Part shown: positions 17,140 to 24,933 of the stretch, piece by piece
Position numbering within the stretch: the stretch's first letter is position 1
Layout: each line of letters starts with the position of its first letter
DNA from: Microbacterium sp. MYb45
GTDB lineage: Bacteria; Actinomycetota; Actinomycetes; Actinomycetales; Microbacteriaceae
Assembly (NCBI RefSeq): GCF_002979655.1
Contig: NZ_PCPG01000006.1
Span: 87,700-151,699 of the forward strand
DNA: 64,000 nucleotides
Direction: 5' to 3'
Notes under the pieces: model-generated
Database searches by the model: none
What the model saw: only the letters and a program-made list of their open reading frames with translations
Told to the model about the DNA's origin: nothing
Translations under genes and position numbers: made by a program

Positions 17140-18666
17140 ATGACCGTCACCCATCACGTCCGTGTGCACCGCAGCGACGAGAACCTCGCGCGCGAAGACC
17201 AGCTCGCCTGGAAGATCGCCGAGGTCGCCGCCGACCGGGTCGAGGTCGAGCAGGACGTCGTCGACATGATCATCAACCGCATCATCGACAACGCCTCGGT
17301 GGCTGCGGCATCCCTCACCCGCGCGCCGATCAACGCCGCCCGCGCGCAGGCGTTCAGCCACCCCGTCTCCACCGGCGGCGTCGGAGCGAACCTGTTCGGT
17401 GCGGCGCTCGACCACCGCACCAGCCCCGAGTGGGCGGCCTGGGCGAACGGCGTGGCCGTGCGCGAACTCGACTACCACGACACGTTCCTCGCGGCGGAGT
17501 ACTCGCACCCCGGCGACAACATTCCGCCGATCCTCGCGGTCGCCCAGCACACCGGCAAGGACGGTCGGGCGCTCGTGCGCGGCATCGCGACCGGCTACGA
17601 GATCCAGATGGACCTCGTGCGTGCGATCTGCCTGCACAAGCACAAGATCGACCACGTCGCCCACCTCGGCCCGTCGGCGGCCGCCGGCATCGGCACCCTG
17701 CTCGGGCTCGACGTCGAGACGATCTACCAGGCTGTGGGCCAGGGTCTGCACACGACGACCGCCACTCGGCAGAGCCGCAAGGGCGAGATCTCCACCTGGA
17801 AGGCGCACGCCCCGGCCTTCGCGGGCAAGATGGCCGTCGAGGCGGTCGACCGGGCCATGCGCGGGCAGACCAGCCCCGCGCCGATCTACGAGGGTGAAGA
17901 CGGTGTGATCGCGTGGATGCTCGACGGCAAGGACGCGTCCTACGACGTGCCGCTGCCCGCCGCCGGCGAGCCCAAGCGCGCGATCCTCGACTCGTACACG
18001 AAGGAGCACTCGGCCGAGTATCAGGCGCAGGCGCTCATCGACCTCGCCCGCAAGCTCGGGATCGAGAACCCGGCGCTGCGTGACCCCGCGAACATCGACT
18101 CGATCGTCATCCACACCAGCCACCACACGCACAACGTGATCGGCTCCGGCGCGAACGACCCGCAGAAGTACGACCCGACCGCATCGCGCGAGACGCTCGA
18201 CCACTCGGTGCCGTACATCTTCGCGGTGGCACTGCAGGACGGCGGCTGGCACCACGTCGACTCCTACGCCCCCGAGCGTGCGGGCCGCGCCGACACGGTC
18301 GCGCTGTGGCACAAGATCACCACGGCGGAAGACGCCGAGTGGACCCGCCGCTACCACTCCGAGGACCCGGCTGAGAAGGCCTTCGGCGGTCGCGTCGAGA
18401 TCCGCCTGACCGACGGCTCGACCGTGGTCGACGAGATCGCCGTGGCCGACGCGCATCCGCTGGGCGCCCGTCCGTTCGCGCGCGAGAACTACATCGCGAA
18501 GTTCCGTCTGCTGGCCGAGCCCGTGCTCGAGTCCGCCGAGATCGAGCGCTTCCTCGCCCTCGTGCAGCGTCTGCCCGAGCTCACGGCCGCCGAGGTCGGC
18601 GAGCTGTCGATCGTCGCGAAGCCCGGCTTGCTCGAGGCAGCGCCGGCGCCTGCGGGACTCTTCTGA
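17140..18666 (+). CDS. prpD: 2-Methylcitrate dehydratase PrpD
   Basis: 508 residues, full length for the MmgE/PrpD family. It dehydrates 2-methylcitrate to 2-methyl-cis-aconitate in propionyl-CoA breakdown. Visible family blocks are [55 protein letters not shown] and the late [14 protein letters not shown]. The enzyme is cytosolic and needs no iron-sulfur cluster. It lies in the operon GntR-prpD-prpB-prpC; the stop overlaps the prpB start by one base (TGATG). Confidence 0.96.
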   Translation: MTVTHHVRVHRSDENLAREDQLAWKIAEVAADRVEVEQDVVDMIINRIIDNASVAAASLTRAPINAARAQAFSHPVSTGGVGANLFGAALDHRTSPEWAAWANGVAVRELDYHDTFLAAEYSHPGDNIPPILAVAQHTGKDGRALVRGIATGYEIQMDLVRAICLHKHKIDHVAHLGPSAAAGIGTLLGLDVETIYQAVGQGLHTTTATRQSRKGEISTWKAHAPAFAGKMAVEAVDRAMRGQTSPAPIYEGEDGVIAWMLDGKDASYDVPLPAAGEPKRAILDSYTKEHSAEYQAQALIDLARKLGIENPALRDPANIDSIVIHTSHHTHNVIGSGANDPQKYDPTASRETLDHSVPYIFAVALQDGGWHHVDSYAPERAGRADTVALWHKITTAEDAEWTRRYHSEDPAEKAFGGRVEIRLTDGSTVVDEIAVADAHPLGARPFARENYIAKFRLLAEPVLESAEIERFLALVQRLPELTAAEVGELSIVAKPGLLEAAPAPAGLF

Positions 18667-19568
18667 TGCTGTACTCCAGCGTCACGCCCGCCGAGAAGCG
18701 GCGGCTGTTCCGGGAGCGGCTGGCGAGCGGCGAACTGCTGCGCTTCCCCGGAGCCTTCAACCCGCTGAGCGCCCGGCTGATCGAGCAGAAGGGCTTCGAC
18801 GGGGTCTACATCTCCGGCGCCGTGCTCTCCGCCGACCTGGGGCTGCCCGACATCGGCCTCACGACGCTGACCGAGGTCGCCGGACGGGCGAAGCAGATCG
18901 CCCGCATGACCGACCTCCCCGCGATCGTCGACGCCGACACCGGCTTCGGCGAGCCGATGAACGTCGCCCGCACGATCCAGGAGCTCGAAGACGCGGGCCT
19001 CGCCGGCACGCACATCGAAGACCAGATCAATCCGAAGCGGTGCGGCCACCTCGACGGCAAGGCCGTCGTCGACGAGAACACCGCGATCAAGCGCATCCGG
19101 GCTGCCGCCGACGCCCGCCGCGACGAGAACTTCCTCATCATGGCGCGCACCGACATCCGCGCGATCGAGGGGCTGGATGCCGCGATCGATCGGGCCCAGG
19201 CGCTGGTGGATGCCGGTGCCGACGCGATCTTCCCCGAGGCGATGCGCACGCTCGCCGAGTTCGAGGCGATGGCCGAGGCGCTCGACGTGCCGATCCTCGC
19301 GAACATGACCGAGTTCGGCAAGAGCGAGCTGTTCTCCACGGACCAGCTGCGTGATGCCGGCGTCAACCTGGTCATCTGGCCGGTGTCGCTGCTGCGCATC
19401 TCGATGGGGGCCGCCGGCCGTGCTCTCGATACGCTGAACGACGAGGGGCACCTGACCTCGAAGCTCGGCGAGATGCAGCACCGCGCCGATCTCTACGATC
19501 TGATCGACTACGAGTCGTACAACCATTTCGACTCCGGCGTCTTCAACTTCACCATCACGAAGGAGTGA
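18666..19568 (+). CDS. prpB: 2-Methylisocitrate lyase PrpB
   Basis: 300 residues of the isocitrate lyase/PEP mutase family. The catalytic motif KRCGH holds C126; Mg2+ and substrate contacts are in IVDADTGFGEP and THIEDQINPKR. It splits 2-methylisocitrate into pyruvate and succinate. The ATG overlaps the prpD stop, showing translational coupling. A GGAG just before its end serves prpC. Confidence 0.96.
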   Translation: MLYSSVTPAEKRRLFRERLASGELLRFPGAFNPLSARLIEQKGFDGVYISGAVLSADLGLPDIGLTTLTEVAGRAKQIARMTDLPAIVDADTGFGEPMNVARTIQELEDAGLAGTHIEDQINPKRCGHLDGKAVVDENTAIKRIRAAADARRDENFLIMARTDIRAIEGLDAAIDRAQALVDAGADAIFPEAMRTLAEFEAMAEALDVPILANMTEFGKSELFSTDQLRDAGVNLVIWPVSLLRISMGAAGRALDTLNDEGHLTSKLGEMQHRADLYDLIDYESYNHFDSGVFNFTITKE

Positions 19569-19570
19569 CC

Positions 19571-20704
19571 ATGACCGAGCCGGACATCAAGAAGGGCCTC
19601 GCGGGGGTCGTCGTCGACACGACCGCGATCTCGAAGGTCAACCCCGAGACGAACAGCCTGCTGTACCGCGGATATCCCGTGCAGGAGCTGGCCGACACGC
19701 AGCCGTTCGAGGCCGTCGCCTACCTCCTGTGGAACGGCGAGCTGCCGACGCCCGAAGAGCTCGCCGCGTTCCGTCTCGAAGAGCGGACGCACCGCGCGCT
19801 CGCCGACAACGTCAAGGCCGCGATCGACCTCGTGCCGCTCGACGCCCACCCGATGGACGAGGTCCGCACCGCGGTCAGCCTGATCGGCGCCTCCGACCCC
19901 GGTGCGGGCGGTTCGGTGCTCGACGCCGGTGGCAGCCCGGAGCAGAACCTTGAGCGCAGCATCCGCCTGTTCGCGGCACTGCCCGCGATCGTCGCCTACG
20001 GTCAGCGTCGCCGTCGCGGGCAGGAGATCATCGCCCCGCGTGACGACCTCGACTACTCCGCGAACTTCCTCTGGATGACGTTCGGCGAGGAGGCGGACGG
20101 CGTGGTGGTCGACGCGTTCAACCGCTCGATGATCCTGTACGCCGAGCACTCCTTCAACGCCTCGACGTTCACCGCGCGCGTCATCACCTCGACCCTGAGC
20201 GACATCTACTCGGCGGTGGTCGGCGCGATCGGCGCCCTCAAGGGACCGCTGCACGGTGGGGCCAACGAGGCCGTGCTGCACATCTTCGACGACATCGGCA
20301 CGGCCGAGAACGTCGTGCCCTGGCTCGACAAGGCGCTCTCCGAGAAGCGCAAGATCATGGGCTTCGGGCACCGCGTGTACAAGAAGGGCGACTCCCGGGT
20401 GCCGACCATGAAGGCGGCGCTCGACACGCTCGTGGAGCACTACGACCGCCCCGAGGTCGCCGCCCTCTACGATGCTCTCGAGTCGGAGTTCGTCGCGCGC
20501 AAGGGCATCTACCCGAACCTCGACTACCCGTCGGGTCCGGCGTACAACCTGATCGGCTTCGACACCCTGACCTTCACGCCGCTCTTCGTGGCGGCGCGGG
20601 TGACGGGGTGGACCGCGCACGTGATCGAGCAGGCCGGATCGAACGCGCTGATCCGTCCGCTGTCCTTCTACGACGGCCCCGACGAGCGGCACATCGAGAG
20701 CTGA
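19571..20704 (+). CDS. prpC: 2-Methylcitrate synthase PrpC
   Basis: 377 residues of the citrate synthase family, condensing propionyl-CoA with oxaloacetate. Active-site histidines are in GPLHGGANEAV and MGFGHRVYKKGDSRVP; the late FTPLFVAARVTGWTAHVIEQ block is standard. The short type-II-like length and the operon position argue for methylcitrate rather than citrate synthase. The ATG at 19571 is 6 bases after AAGGAG; an in-frame GTG at 19565 overlaps that Shine-Dalgarno and was not chosen. A perfect hairpin closes the operon 11 bases after the stop. Confidence 0.95.
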   Translation: MTEPDIKKGLAGVVVDTTAISKVNPETNSLLYRGYPVQELADTQPFEAVAYLLWNGELPTPEELAAFRLEERTHRALADNVKAAIDLVPLDAHPMDEVRTAVSLIGASDPGAGGSVLDAGGSPEQNLERSIRLFAALPAIVAYGQRRRRGQEIIAPRDDLDYSANFLWMTFGEEADGVVVDAFNRSMILYAEHSFNASTFTARVITSTLSDIYSAVVGAIGALKGPLHGGANEAVLHIFDDIGTAENVVPWLDKALSEKRKIMGFGHRVYKKGDSRVPTMKAALDTLVEHYDRPEVAALYDALESEFVARKGIYPNLDYPSGPAYNLIGFDTLTFTPLFVAARVTGWTAHVIEQAGSNALIRPLSFYDGPDERHIES

Positions 20705-20715
20705 CCTCTGGACAA

Positions 20716-20756
20716 GAGAGAACGCACCCCCGGATGCTCCGGGGGTGCGTTCTCTC
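20716..20756 (+). terminator. Intrinsic terminator of the prp operon
   Basis: A perfect 19-bp stem (20716-20734 with 20738-20756) around a 3-base loop TGC, followed by GTCT. It lies between prpC and the convergent small secreted protein gene and could serve both directions. Confidence 0.87.
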
Positions 20757-20769
20757 GTCTCGTCGACCG

Positions 20770-21021
20770 TCAGTAACGGATGGTCGTCGTGTACCAGGTG
20801 CCGCGGTCGAAGCTCTTGACGCACGGAGAATAGCTGGTGACCCGGTAGCCGGCCTTCGCGATGGCCACCATCTGCGCCCCCGTCGCGGAGATGCAGGCCG
20901 TGCGGTTCTGCGAGGAGTATCCCCACATGTTCGCCGCATACGCCGGAGCAGCCCCTAGCGTGGCCCCCGCCACGATCGCGAGCCCTGCGGCGAACGATGC
21001 CAGCTTGGTCGATTTCTTCAT
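20770..21021 (-). CDS. Small secreted two-cysteine protein (83 aa precursor)
   Basis: ATG at 21021 behind GGAGGGTGGA. MKKSTK, a hydrophobic core ASFAAGLAIVAGATLGAA and an AYA-A cleavage site form a clear Sec signal peptide of about 28 residues. The mature part is about 55 residues, rich in Ser, Thr and Tyr, with two cysteines (RTACISATG and SYSPCVKSF) that could form one disulfide, ending in an aromatic TWYTTTIRY. I recognise no family. It is exported and probably small, basic and compact; a role as inhibitor, bacteriocin-like peptide or surface factor would be speculation. Confidence 0.78.
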   Translation of the reverse strand: MKKSTKLASFAAGLAIVAGATLGAAPAYAANMWGYSSQNRTACISATGAQMVAIAKAGYRVTSYSPCVKSFDRGTWYTTTIRY

Positions 21022-21023
21022 GA

Positions 21024-21221
21024 TTCCACCCTCCAACCGGTCAGCGCGCGGTGCGCTTCAGCAAGGAGCATAGCCAGCGCCGTAGCGCGCTCGCGCCCTT
21101 CGTGCTCGAGAACTTCTACGACACCCCGCCGGCCTCGGCATCGCAGTACTTCATCGTGTTCGCGGTCGGAAACCTGGCCGGCGTGGTCATCGAGGGGGGC
21201 TCGCCGGGGAAGGGGACCTGA
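21024..21221 (+). pseudogene. Possible remnant of the 3' end of a lost gene
   Basis: The 208 bases between the secreted protein gene and the ClbS-like gene hold a plus-strand frame without ATG whose last ~45 codons look protein-like (LAPFVLENFYDTPP, then QYFIVFAVGNLAGVVIEGG) and stop at 21219-21221. A stop at 21021-21023 closes it upstream. It may be the tail of a deleted gene or chance; I cannot name a family. Confidence 0.25.
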
Positions 21222-21229
21222 GCCCGCGC

Positions 21230-21733
21230 TCAGAGCGTCCGGAGCCAGCGGCGGATGCGGCCGCGGGCGTTCCGGTAGGGCGATGAGGTGTTGAGCGAGA
21301 TCATGCGCCCCATCGTCCAGGTGCGATACCACGGTGCGCCGTATAGCTCCGCGTCCGATCGGGCCAGGACGAGCGCTTCGATCCGCTGCTCCGCGTCGTC
21401 GAGGCGTGCCCGCAGATCCGCCCAGGACGCGTCCTCGTGGTCGCGGTAGAAGCGCTGAGCCAAGGCGCCGAGGTCATTCCAGCCGAAACCGGCCGCCGGC
21501 ATCTCGTCGGGGAGCCCGGCGGCGCGACGGTCGTGCCAGGTGAGCACCTGCTCGTTCCAGCCGATCAAGTACGCGAGAAGATCCGCCGGGCTCATCATCG
21601 TGCTCTTGACGTGACCGGACAGCACGGGTTCTCGGGCGGACTCCGTCGGCACCCGATCGAGGTCGGCGCGCAGGCGGGCATACTCCGTCCGGATCGCGGT
21701 GAGCAGCTCGTCCTTCGACGCGGGTACCGCCAT
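21230..21733 (-). CDS. ClbS/DfsB family four-helix protein (DUF1706)
   Basis: 167 residues. The pattern MAVPASKDELLTAIRTEYARL, MMSPADLLAYLIGWNEQVLTWH and the late APWYRTWTMGRMISLNTSSPY is that of the ClbS/DfsB (DinB-like) family, which includes the colibactin self-protection hydrolase ClbS. Most members have unknown, possibly protective, roles. The ATG overlaps the stop of the upstream membrane protein gene, so the two form an operon transcribed leftward. Confidence 0.85.
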   Translation of the reverse strand: MAVPASKDELLTAIRTEYARLRADLDRVPTESAREPVLSGHVKSTMMSPADLLAYLIGWNEQVLTWHDRRAAGLPDEMPAAGFGWNDLGALAQRFYRDHEDASWADLRARLDDAEQRIEALVLARSDAELYGAPWYRTWTMGRMISLNTSSPYRNARGRIRRWLRTL

Positions 21734-22161
21734 CAGTGGTCCCTGATGTCGCGCGCGAACAACGGTCGAGGCCGAGCGCCCAGTGCCAGCACGGCGAGCA
21801 CGGTCTGGACGAGGCCGGTCGCGAAGAAGATGCCGTGCAGCGGCGACCACTCGAGGAGCACCGCGATCTCCACGAAGATCCAGATCATCATGGTGAGGCC
21901 GGCGGCGGCGTGCAGCCCCCACGCGAGAGCGAATCGTCCGAACTGCGCGACGAGAGCCAGCGCCTGCATTCCGCCGACGACGATACCCAGGATGATCCCC
22001 GGCCAGACGTAGGAGTGGAAGACGCTGCCCTCGAGCCACTCCGGCGGCAGCCCCATTCCTCCGCCGACCGTCAGCCCGACCATTCCGATCAGTGCGGACA
22101 CGAGGTTGATCGCCGCGACTGCGGCGAGAGCGACGCGGAGGGCGCGGGGGGTCGATCGCAT
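21733..22161 (-). CDS. Small four-helix membrane protein
   Basis: 142 residues with four predicted membrane helices: ALRVALAAVAAINLVSALIG, SYVWPGIILGIVVGGMQALA, FALAWGLHAAAGLTMMIWIF and GIFFATGLVQTVLAVLALGA. Conserved-looking features are PEWLEGSVFHSY between helices 1 and 2 and LEWSPLHG before helix 4. No family named with confidence. It starts the leftward operon with the ClbS-like gene (1-base stop/start overlap). Confidence 0.8.
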   Translation of the reverse strand: MRSTPRALRVALAAVAAINLVSALIGMVGLTVGGGMGLPPEWLEGSVFHSYVWPGIILGIVVGGMQALALVAQFGRFALAWGLHAAAGLTMMIWIFVEIAVLLEWSPLHGIFFATGLVQTVLAVLALGARPRPLFARDIRDH

Positions 22162-22220
22162 GCGCTCACCGTACCGGCAGGCCTCGCCGTGTGCGGGAGG
22201 AGCGGGCGTGGAAAACGGTC

Positions 22221-22255
22221 GGAACCGGCGCCGCGCAGGTCGCGGCGCCGGTTTC
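22221..22255 (-). terminator. Terminator of the DJ-1/PfpI gene
   Basis: A 15-bp stem (AACCGGCGCCGCG core at 22223-22235, pairing with 22241-22253, plus flanking pairs) with a 5-base loop, two bases past the stop of the leftward gene. Confidence 0.75.
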
Positions 22256-22257
22256 GA

Positions 22258-22923
22258 TCAGGCGAGTGCGGCGACGAGCGCCAGAGCCGCGGATGCCGAG
22301 GACTGCGGGTTCTGGCCGGTGATGAGGAGCCCGTCGACCACGGTGTGATCGCTCCACGGCGAGGCGATGTCGACCTCGGCGCCGCGGGCGCGCAGCTCGC
22401 TCTCGAGCAGGAAGGGCGCACGGTCGGCGAGGCCACCGAGGCGCTCCTCCTCGTCGGTGAACCCGGTGATGCGGCGTCCGGCGACGACCGATTCCCCTGC
22501 CGCCGTACGCGCCGGGAGCAGAGCCGCGAGACCGTGGCAGACGGCTGCGAGCGGGCGTCCGGCGGCGAGCGTCGCGGTGATCAGCGCGGCGGAGTCCTCG
22601 TCGATCGCGAGGTCCTGCATCGGACCGTGGCCGCCGGGGTAGTAGACGGCGTCGTAGGCGGAGGGATCGATGTCGGCCAGCACCAGAGGGGTGGCGAGCC
22701 CGCCGATCGCGGCGATCGACTCGGCGTCGCCTTCGGTGAGGCTCCCGGCGTCGGCGACCGGAGCGACGCCACCGGGGGTTGCGAACGAGACGGAGTGGCC
22801 CGCATCGCGAAGTGCGCGGTAGGGGGTGAGCAGTTCCTCGGCCCAGTAGCCGGTCGGGTGCTCGGTGCCGTCCGTGAGGGTCCAGGTGCGGGCGCCGGTG
22901 ACGACGAAGAGAACTGAGGACAT
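22258..22923 (-). CDS. DJ-1/PfpI family (class I glutamine amidotransferase-like) protein
   Basis: 221 residues from ATG 22923. The nucleophile elbow is AAVCHGLAALL (Cys followed by His), with YYPGGHGPMQDL as the preceding glycine-rich loop and ELLTPYRALRDAGH near the start. The length and the TDGTEHPTGYWAEEL motif match the Hsp31/YhbO-like or glyoxalase III-like branch, which deals with reactive carbonyls or acts as a chaperone. It is divergent from a LysR regulator with 93 bases between starts, so it is probably controlled by it. Confidence 0.88.
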   Translation of the reverse strand: MSSVLFVVTGARTWTLTDGTEHPTGYWAEELLTPYRALRDAGHSVSFATPGGVAPVADAGSLTEGDAESIAAIGGLATPLVLADIDPSAYDAVYYPGGHGPMQDLAIDEDSAALITATLAAGRPLAAVCHGLAALLPARTAAGESVVAGRRITGFTDEEERLGGLADRAPFLLESELRARGAEVDIASPWSDHTVVDGLLITGQNPQSSASAALALVAALA

Positions 22924-23016
22924 GCGTGCTCCAGAGGGTCGGACGGCGGATGCCGTGGGATGCGGATACGGGGGACAACCGCCCCTCATCGTCACCGATT
23001 CCGATACATTCTCGAT

Positions 23017-23910
23017 ATGACCGATCGGAATGACGATGGCTTGCGCGATCTCGCGCTCTGGCGGACGTTCCTCGCCGCACACCGGTCCGGGTCGGTTTCT
23101 GCGGCAGCCCGGACGCTGGGGCTCGCGCAGTCATCCGTCACGACCCAGTTGCAGGCGCTGGAGCGCAGCGTGGGTGCACCGCTGTTCGTCCGGCACGCCA
23201 GGGGCATCCGTTCCACGCCGCGAGCGGATGACCTGGCCGCGCGCCTCTCGGGCCCCCTCGACGCGCTCGCGCTGGCGCTCGGGAACCCGCCACCCGCAGA
23301 GGCGCCGCCGGTGCGCATCGGCGGGGCGGCGGAGTTCATCGAACGCGTGGGGATGCGGGCGCTGGCATCGATGGTCGCCGACGGTCGGCGGATCGCGGTG
23401 ACGACGGGGCTGGCGGACGAGCTGCTCGAGCAGCTGCGAATGGGCAGTCTCGACCTCGTGGTCTCCGCCGTCCGCCCGAAGGGGCGCGCACTTCCGGCCG
23501 CCGCTCTCGTCGATGAGGAGTTCGTCCTCGTCGCCGCGCCGTCGCTCGATCTGGACCCGCGACGCGGGATCACCCCGGATGACCTCGAGTCCGTCCCGCT
23601 TCTCGCCTACGCGCATGATGTACCGATCCTGCGGCGGTACTGGCGGCACGTGTTCGGCGTGCGGCTCGACCGAGAACCGGCGCTGATCGTTCCCGACCTG
23701 CGGGCGCTCGCCGCGGCAGCCGTCGCTGGCGCGGGGGCGACCGTGCTGCCGACCTACCTGATCAGCGAGGAGCTCGCCGACGGGCGGCTGGTCGTGCTGC
23801 GAGAGACCGACGATCCGCCGATCAACACGCTCTATGTGGTGCGCCGACCCGGTCCCCTCACCGATGCCGTCGCCGAGATCGATCGGGCGCTTCGAGCCGC
23901 CGTCGCCTGA
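23017..23910 (+). CDS. LysR family transcriptional regulator
   Basis: 297 residues from ATG 23017. HTH: LWRTFLAAHRSGSVSAAART then LGLAQSSVTTQLQALERSVG, followed by LFVRHARGIRSTPRAD. The C-terminal periplasmic-binding-like domain senses a small molecule (FVLVAAPSL, then AAVAGAGATVLPTYLISEEL). Divergent from the DJ-1/PfpI gene, its likely target, in the standard LysR arrangement. The inducer is unknown. Confidence 0.9.
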   Translation: MTDRNDDGLRDLALWRTFLAAHRSGSVSAAARTLGLAQSSVTTQLQALERSVGAPLFVRHARGIRSTPRADDLAARLSGPLDALALALGNPPPAEAPPVRIGGAAEFIERVGMRALASMVADGRRIAVTTGLADELLEQLRMGSLDLVVSAVRPKGRALPAAALVDEEFVLVAAPSLDLDPRRGITPDDLESVPLLAYAHDVPILRRYWRHVFGVRLDREPALIVPDLRALAAAAVAGAGATVLPTYLISEELADGRLVVLRETDDPPINTLYVVRRPGPLTDAVAEIDRALRAAVA

Positions 23911-23932
23911 TTGCCGGGCGCCAGGGAGGGCT

Positions 23933-24517
23933 TCAGCGGGTGAGCCAGCTCCGCAGCGAGCGGGTGACGAACGGGAGCACCCAGTACGCCATGATCGGCG
24001 TCAGCACGAGAGTGGTGACGAGCACGCGCAGCCAGATCGGCAGCTCGTTCCATCCGGGAACGGGGCTCATCGCGTAGGTGAACGCGAGGTTCACCGGGAA
24101 GAACCCGAGCCAGATCGAGGTCGCCTGCTTCCATCGCGGCGGAGCGGGGGCGACGGTGACCGTCTCGGTGGTGCCATCGGCTGCCGGGAGCGTGATGGTC
24201 CCGGTGGTCGGCTCGTCGAACCAGCCTTCGATCCCGGTGCGCCGCTTGGAGCGCTCGCTGCGCACGAAGCCCTCGCCCATCGAGAGCCACCAGGCCCGCT
24301 CGGCCGACTGCTCCCACGCGGTGAGCGAGTCCTCGCTCGCGAAGCGGTACAGCATGTGCCACACCTGCGAATCCTCGCCGGCACGCACCCAGCCCGATCC
24401 GAGGAAGCCCGGATACTTCGTCGCGAGGTTCACGCCCGTCTGCACCCAGGCGGTCGCCTCGACGATGCGCTCGGGGTCGACTTCGCGGCGGATGGACACG
24501 GTGAGGGGTTCGGACAT
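23933..24517 (-). CDS. Antibiotic biosynthesis monooxygenase-domain membrane protein
   Basis: 194 residues. The first ~95 form an ABM/heme-degrading-monooxygenase-like ferredoxin fold (VSIRREVDPERIVEATAWVQ, HMLYRFASEDSLTAWEQS). The second part has two membrane segments, KQATSIWLGFFPVNLAFTYA and WLRVLVTTLVLTPIMAYWVL. This ABM-plus-two-helix architecture is widespread (DUF2165-like partners aside) but of unknown function. It converges on the LysR gene with 22 bases between stops. Confidence 0.82.
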   Translation of the reverse strand: MSEPLTVSIRREVDPERIVEATAWVQTGVNLATKYPGFLGSGWVRAGEDSQVWHMLYRFASEDSLTAWEQSAERAWWLSMGEGFVRSERSKRRTGIEGWFDEPTTGTITLPAADGTTETVTVAPAPPRWKQATSIWLGFFPVNLAFTYAMSPVPGWNELPIWLRVLVTTLVLTPIMAYWVLPFVTRSLRSWLTR

Positions 24518-24933
24518 TGGTGCGGTCCTCGGGGGAACGGGCGGCCGGGGTCGGGACGCCGAAGCGGATGCGCCAGGGGTGGCAGCGCACCGTCGATTCT
24601 AATTCGGATGCGGAGGGCTGCAGGCCGCTTCGGGCCCGGACGGAGAGGACCCCCGCCGACCCGATTCGGCGGGGGTCTCGCGGCGTGGGCGCCGCGACGG
24701 GAGCGAGAGTGCTCACCGTGCGCGCGGTAGACGTGACACCCGATCCGGTCTGAGTCTCTGTCCGCGCACCTGCAGTTGTACCCGGGCGAGATGACGCGGC
24801 GGTGAACGGGGCGCGAACAACCACGTTCCGCCGCATGCTCGAGCCGACCGAATGCAAGGACGTCCTAGTAAATGTCCGGGCCTCCGAGTAAACTCCCCAA
24901 TGTGCCAACGACGGCACGAAGGGACGTCACACA
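24518..24933. other. 416-base intergenic region with tandem hairpins upstream of mmsA
   Basis: No convincing gene lies here. Two hairpins follow each other: a perfect 12-bp stem (24648-24659 with 24666-24677) and CGCGGCG/CGCCGCG at about 24680-24697. They resemble a terminator but no gene ends before them on either strand, so they may belong to a small RNA or to a long mmsA leader. The last 100 bases are AT-richer and hold two CCKAGTAAA repeats. Confidence 0.5.
24864..24892. promoter_or_regulatory. Direct repeat CCTAGTAAA / CCGAGTAAA before mmsA
   Basis: CCTAGTAAA (24864-24872) and CCGAGTAAA (24884-24892) are exactly 20 bases apart, two helical turns, and 42 bases upstream of the mmsA ATG. 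A same-face regulator binding site or overlapping -10 region (TAAACT) is inferred. Confidence 0.4.

Noticed and set aside
16345..18456. A 703-codon antisense frame across the GntR and prpD genes
   Set aside because: Low-complexity Val/Arg/Gly/Asp-rich translation typical of reverse-frame shadows in 70% GC DNA.
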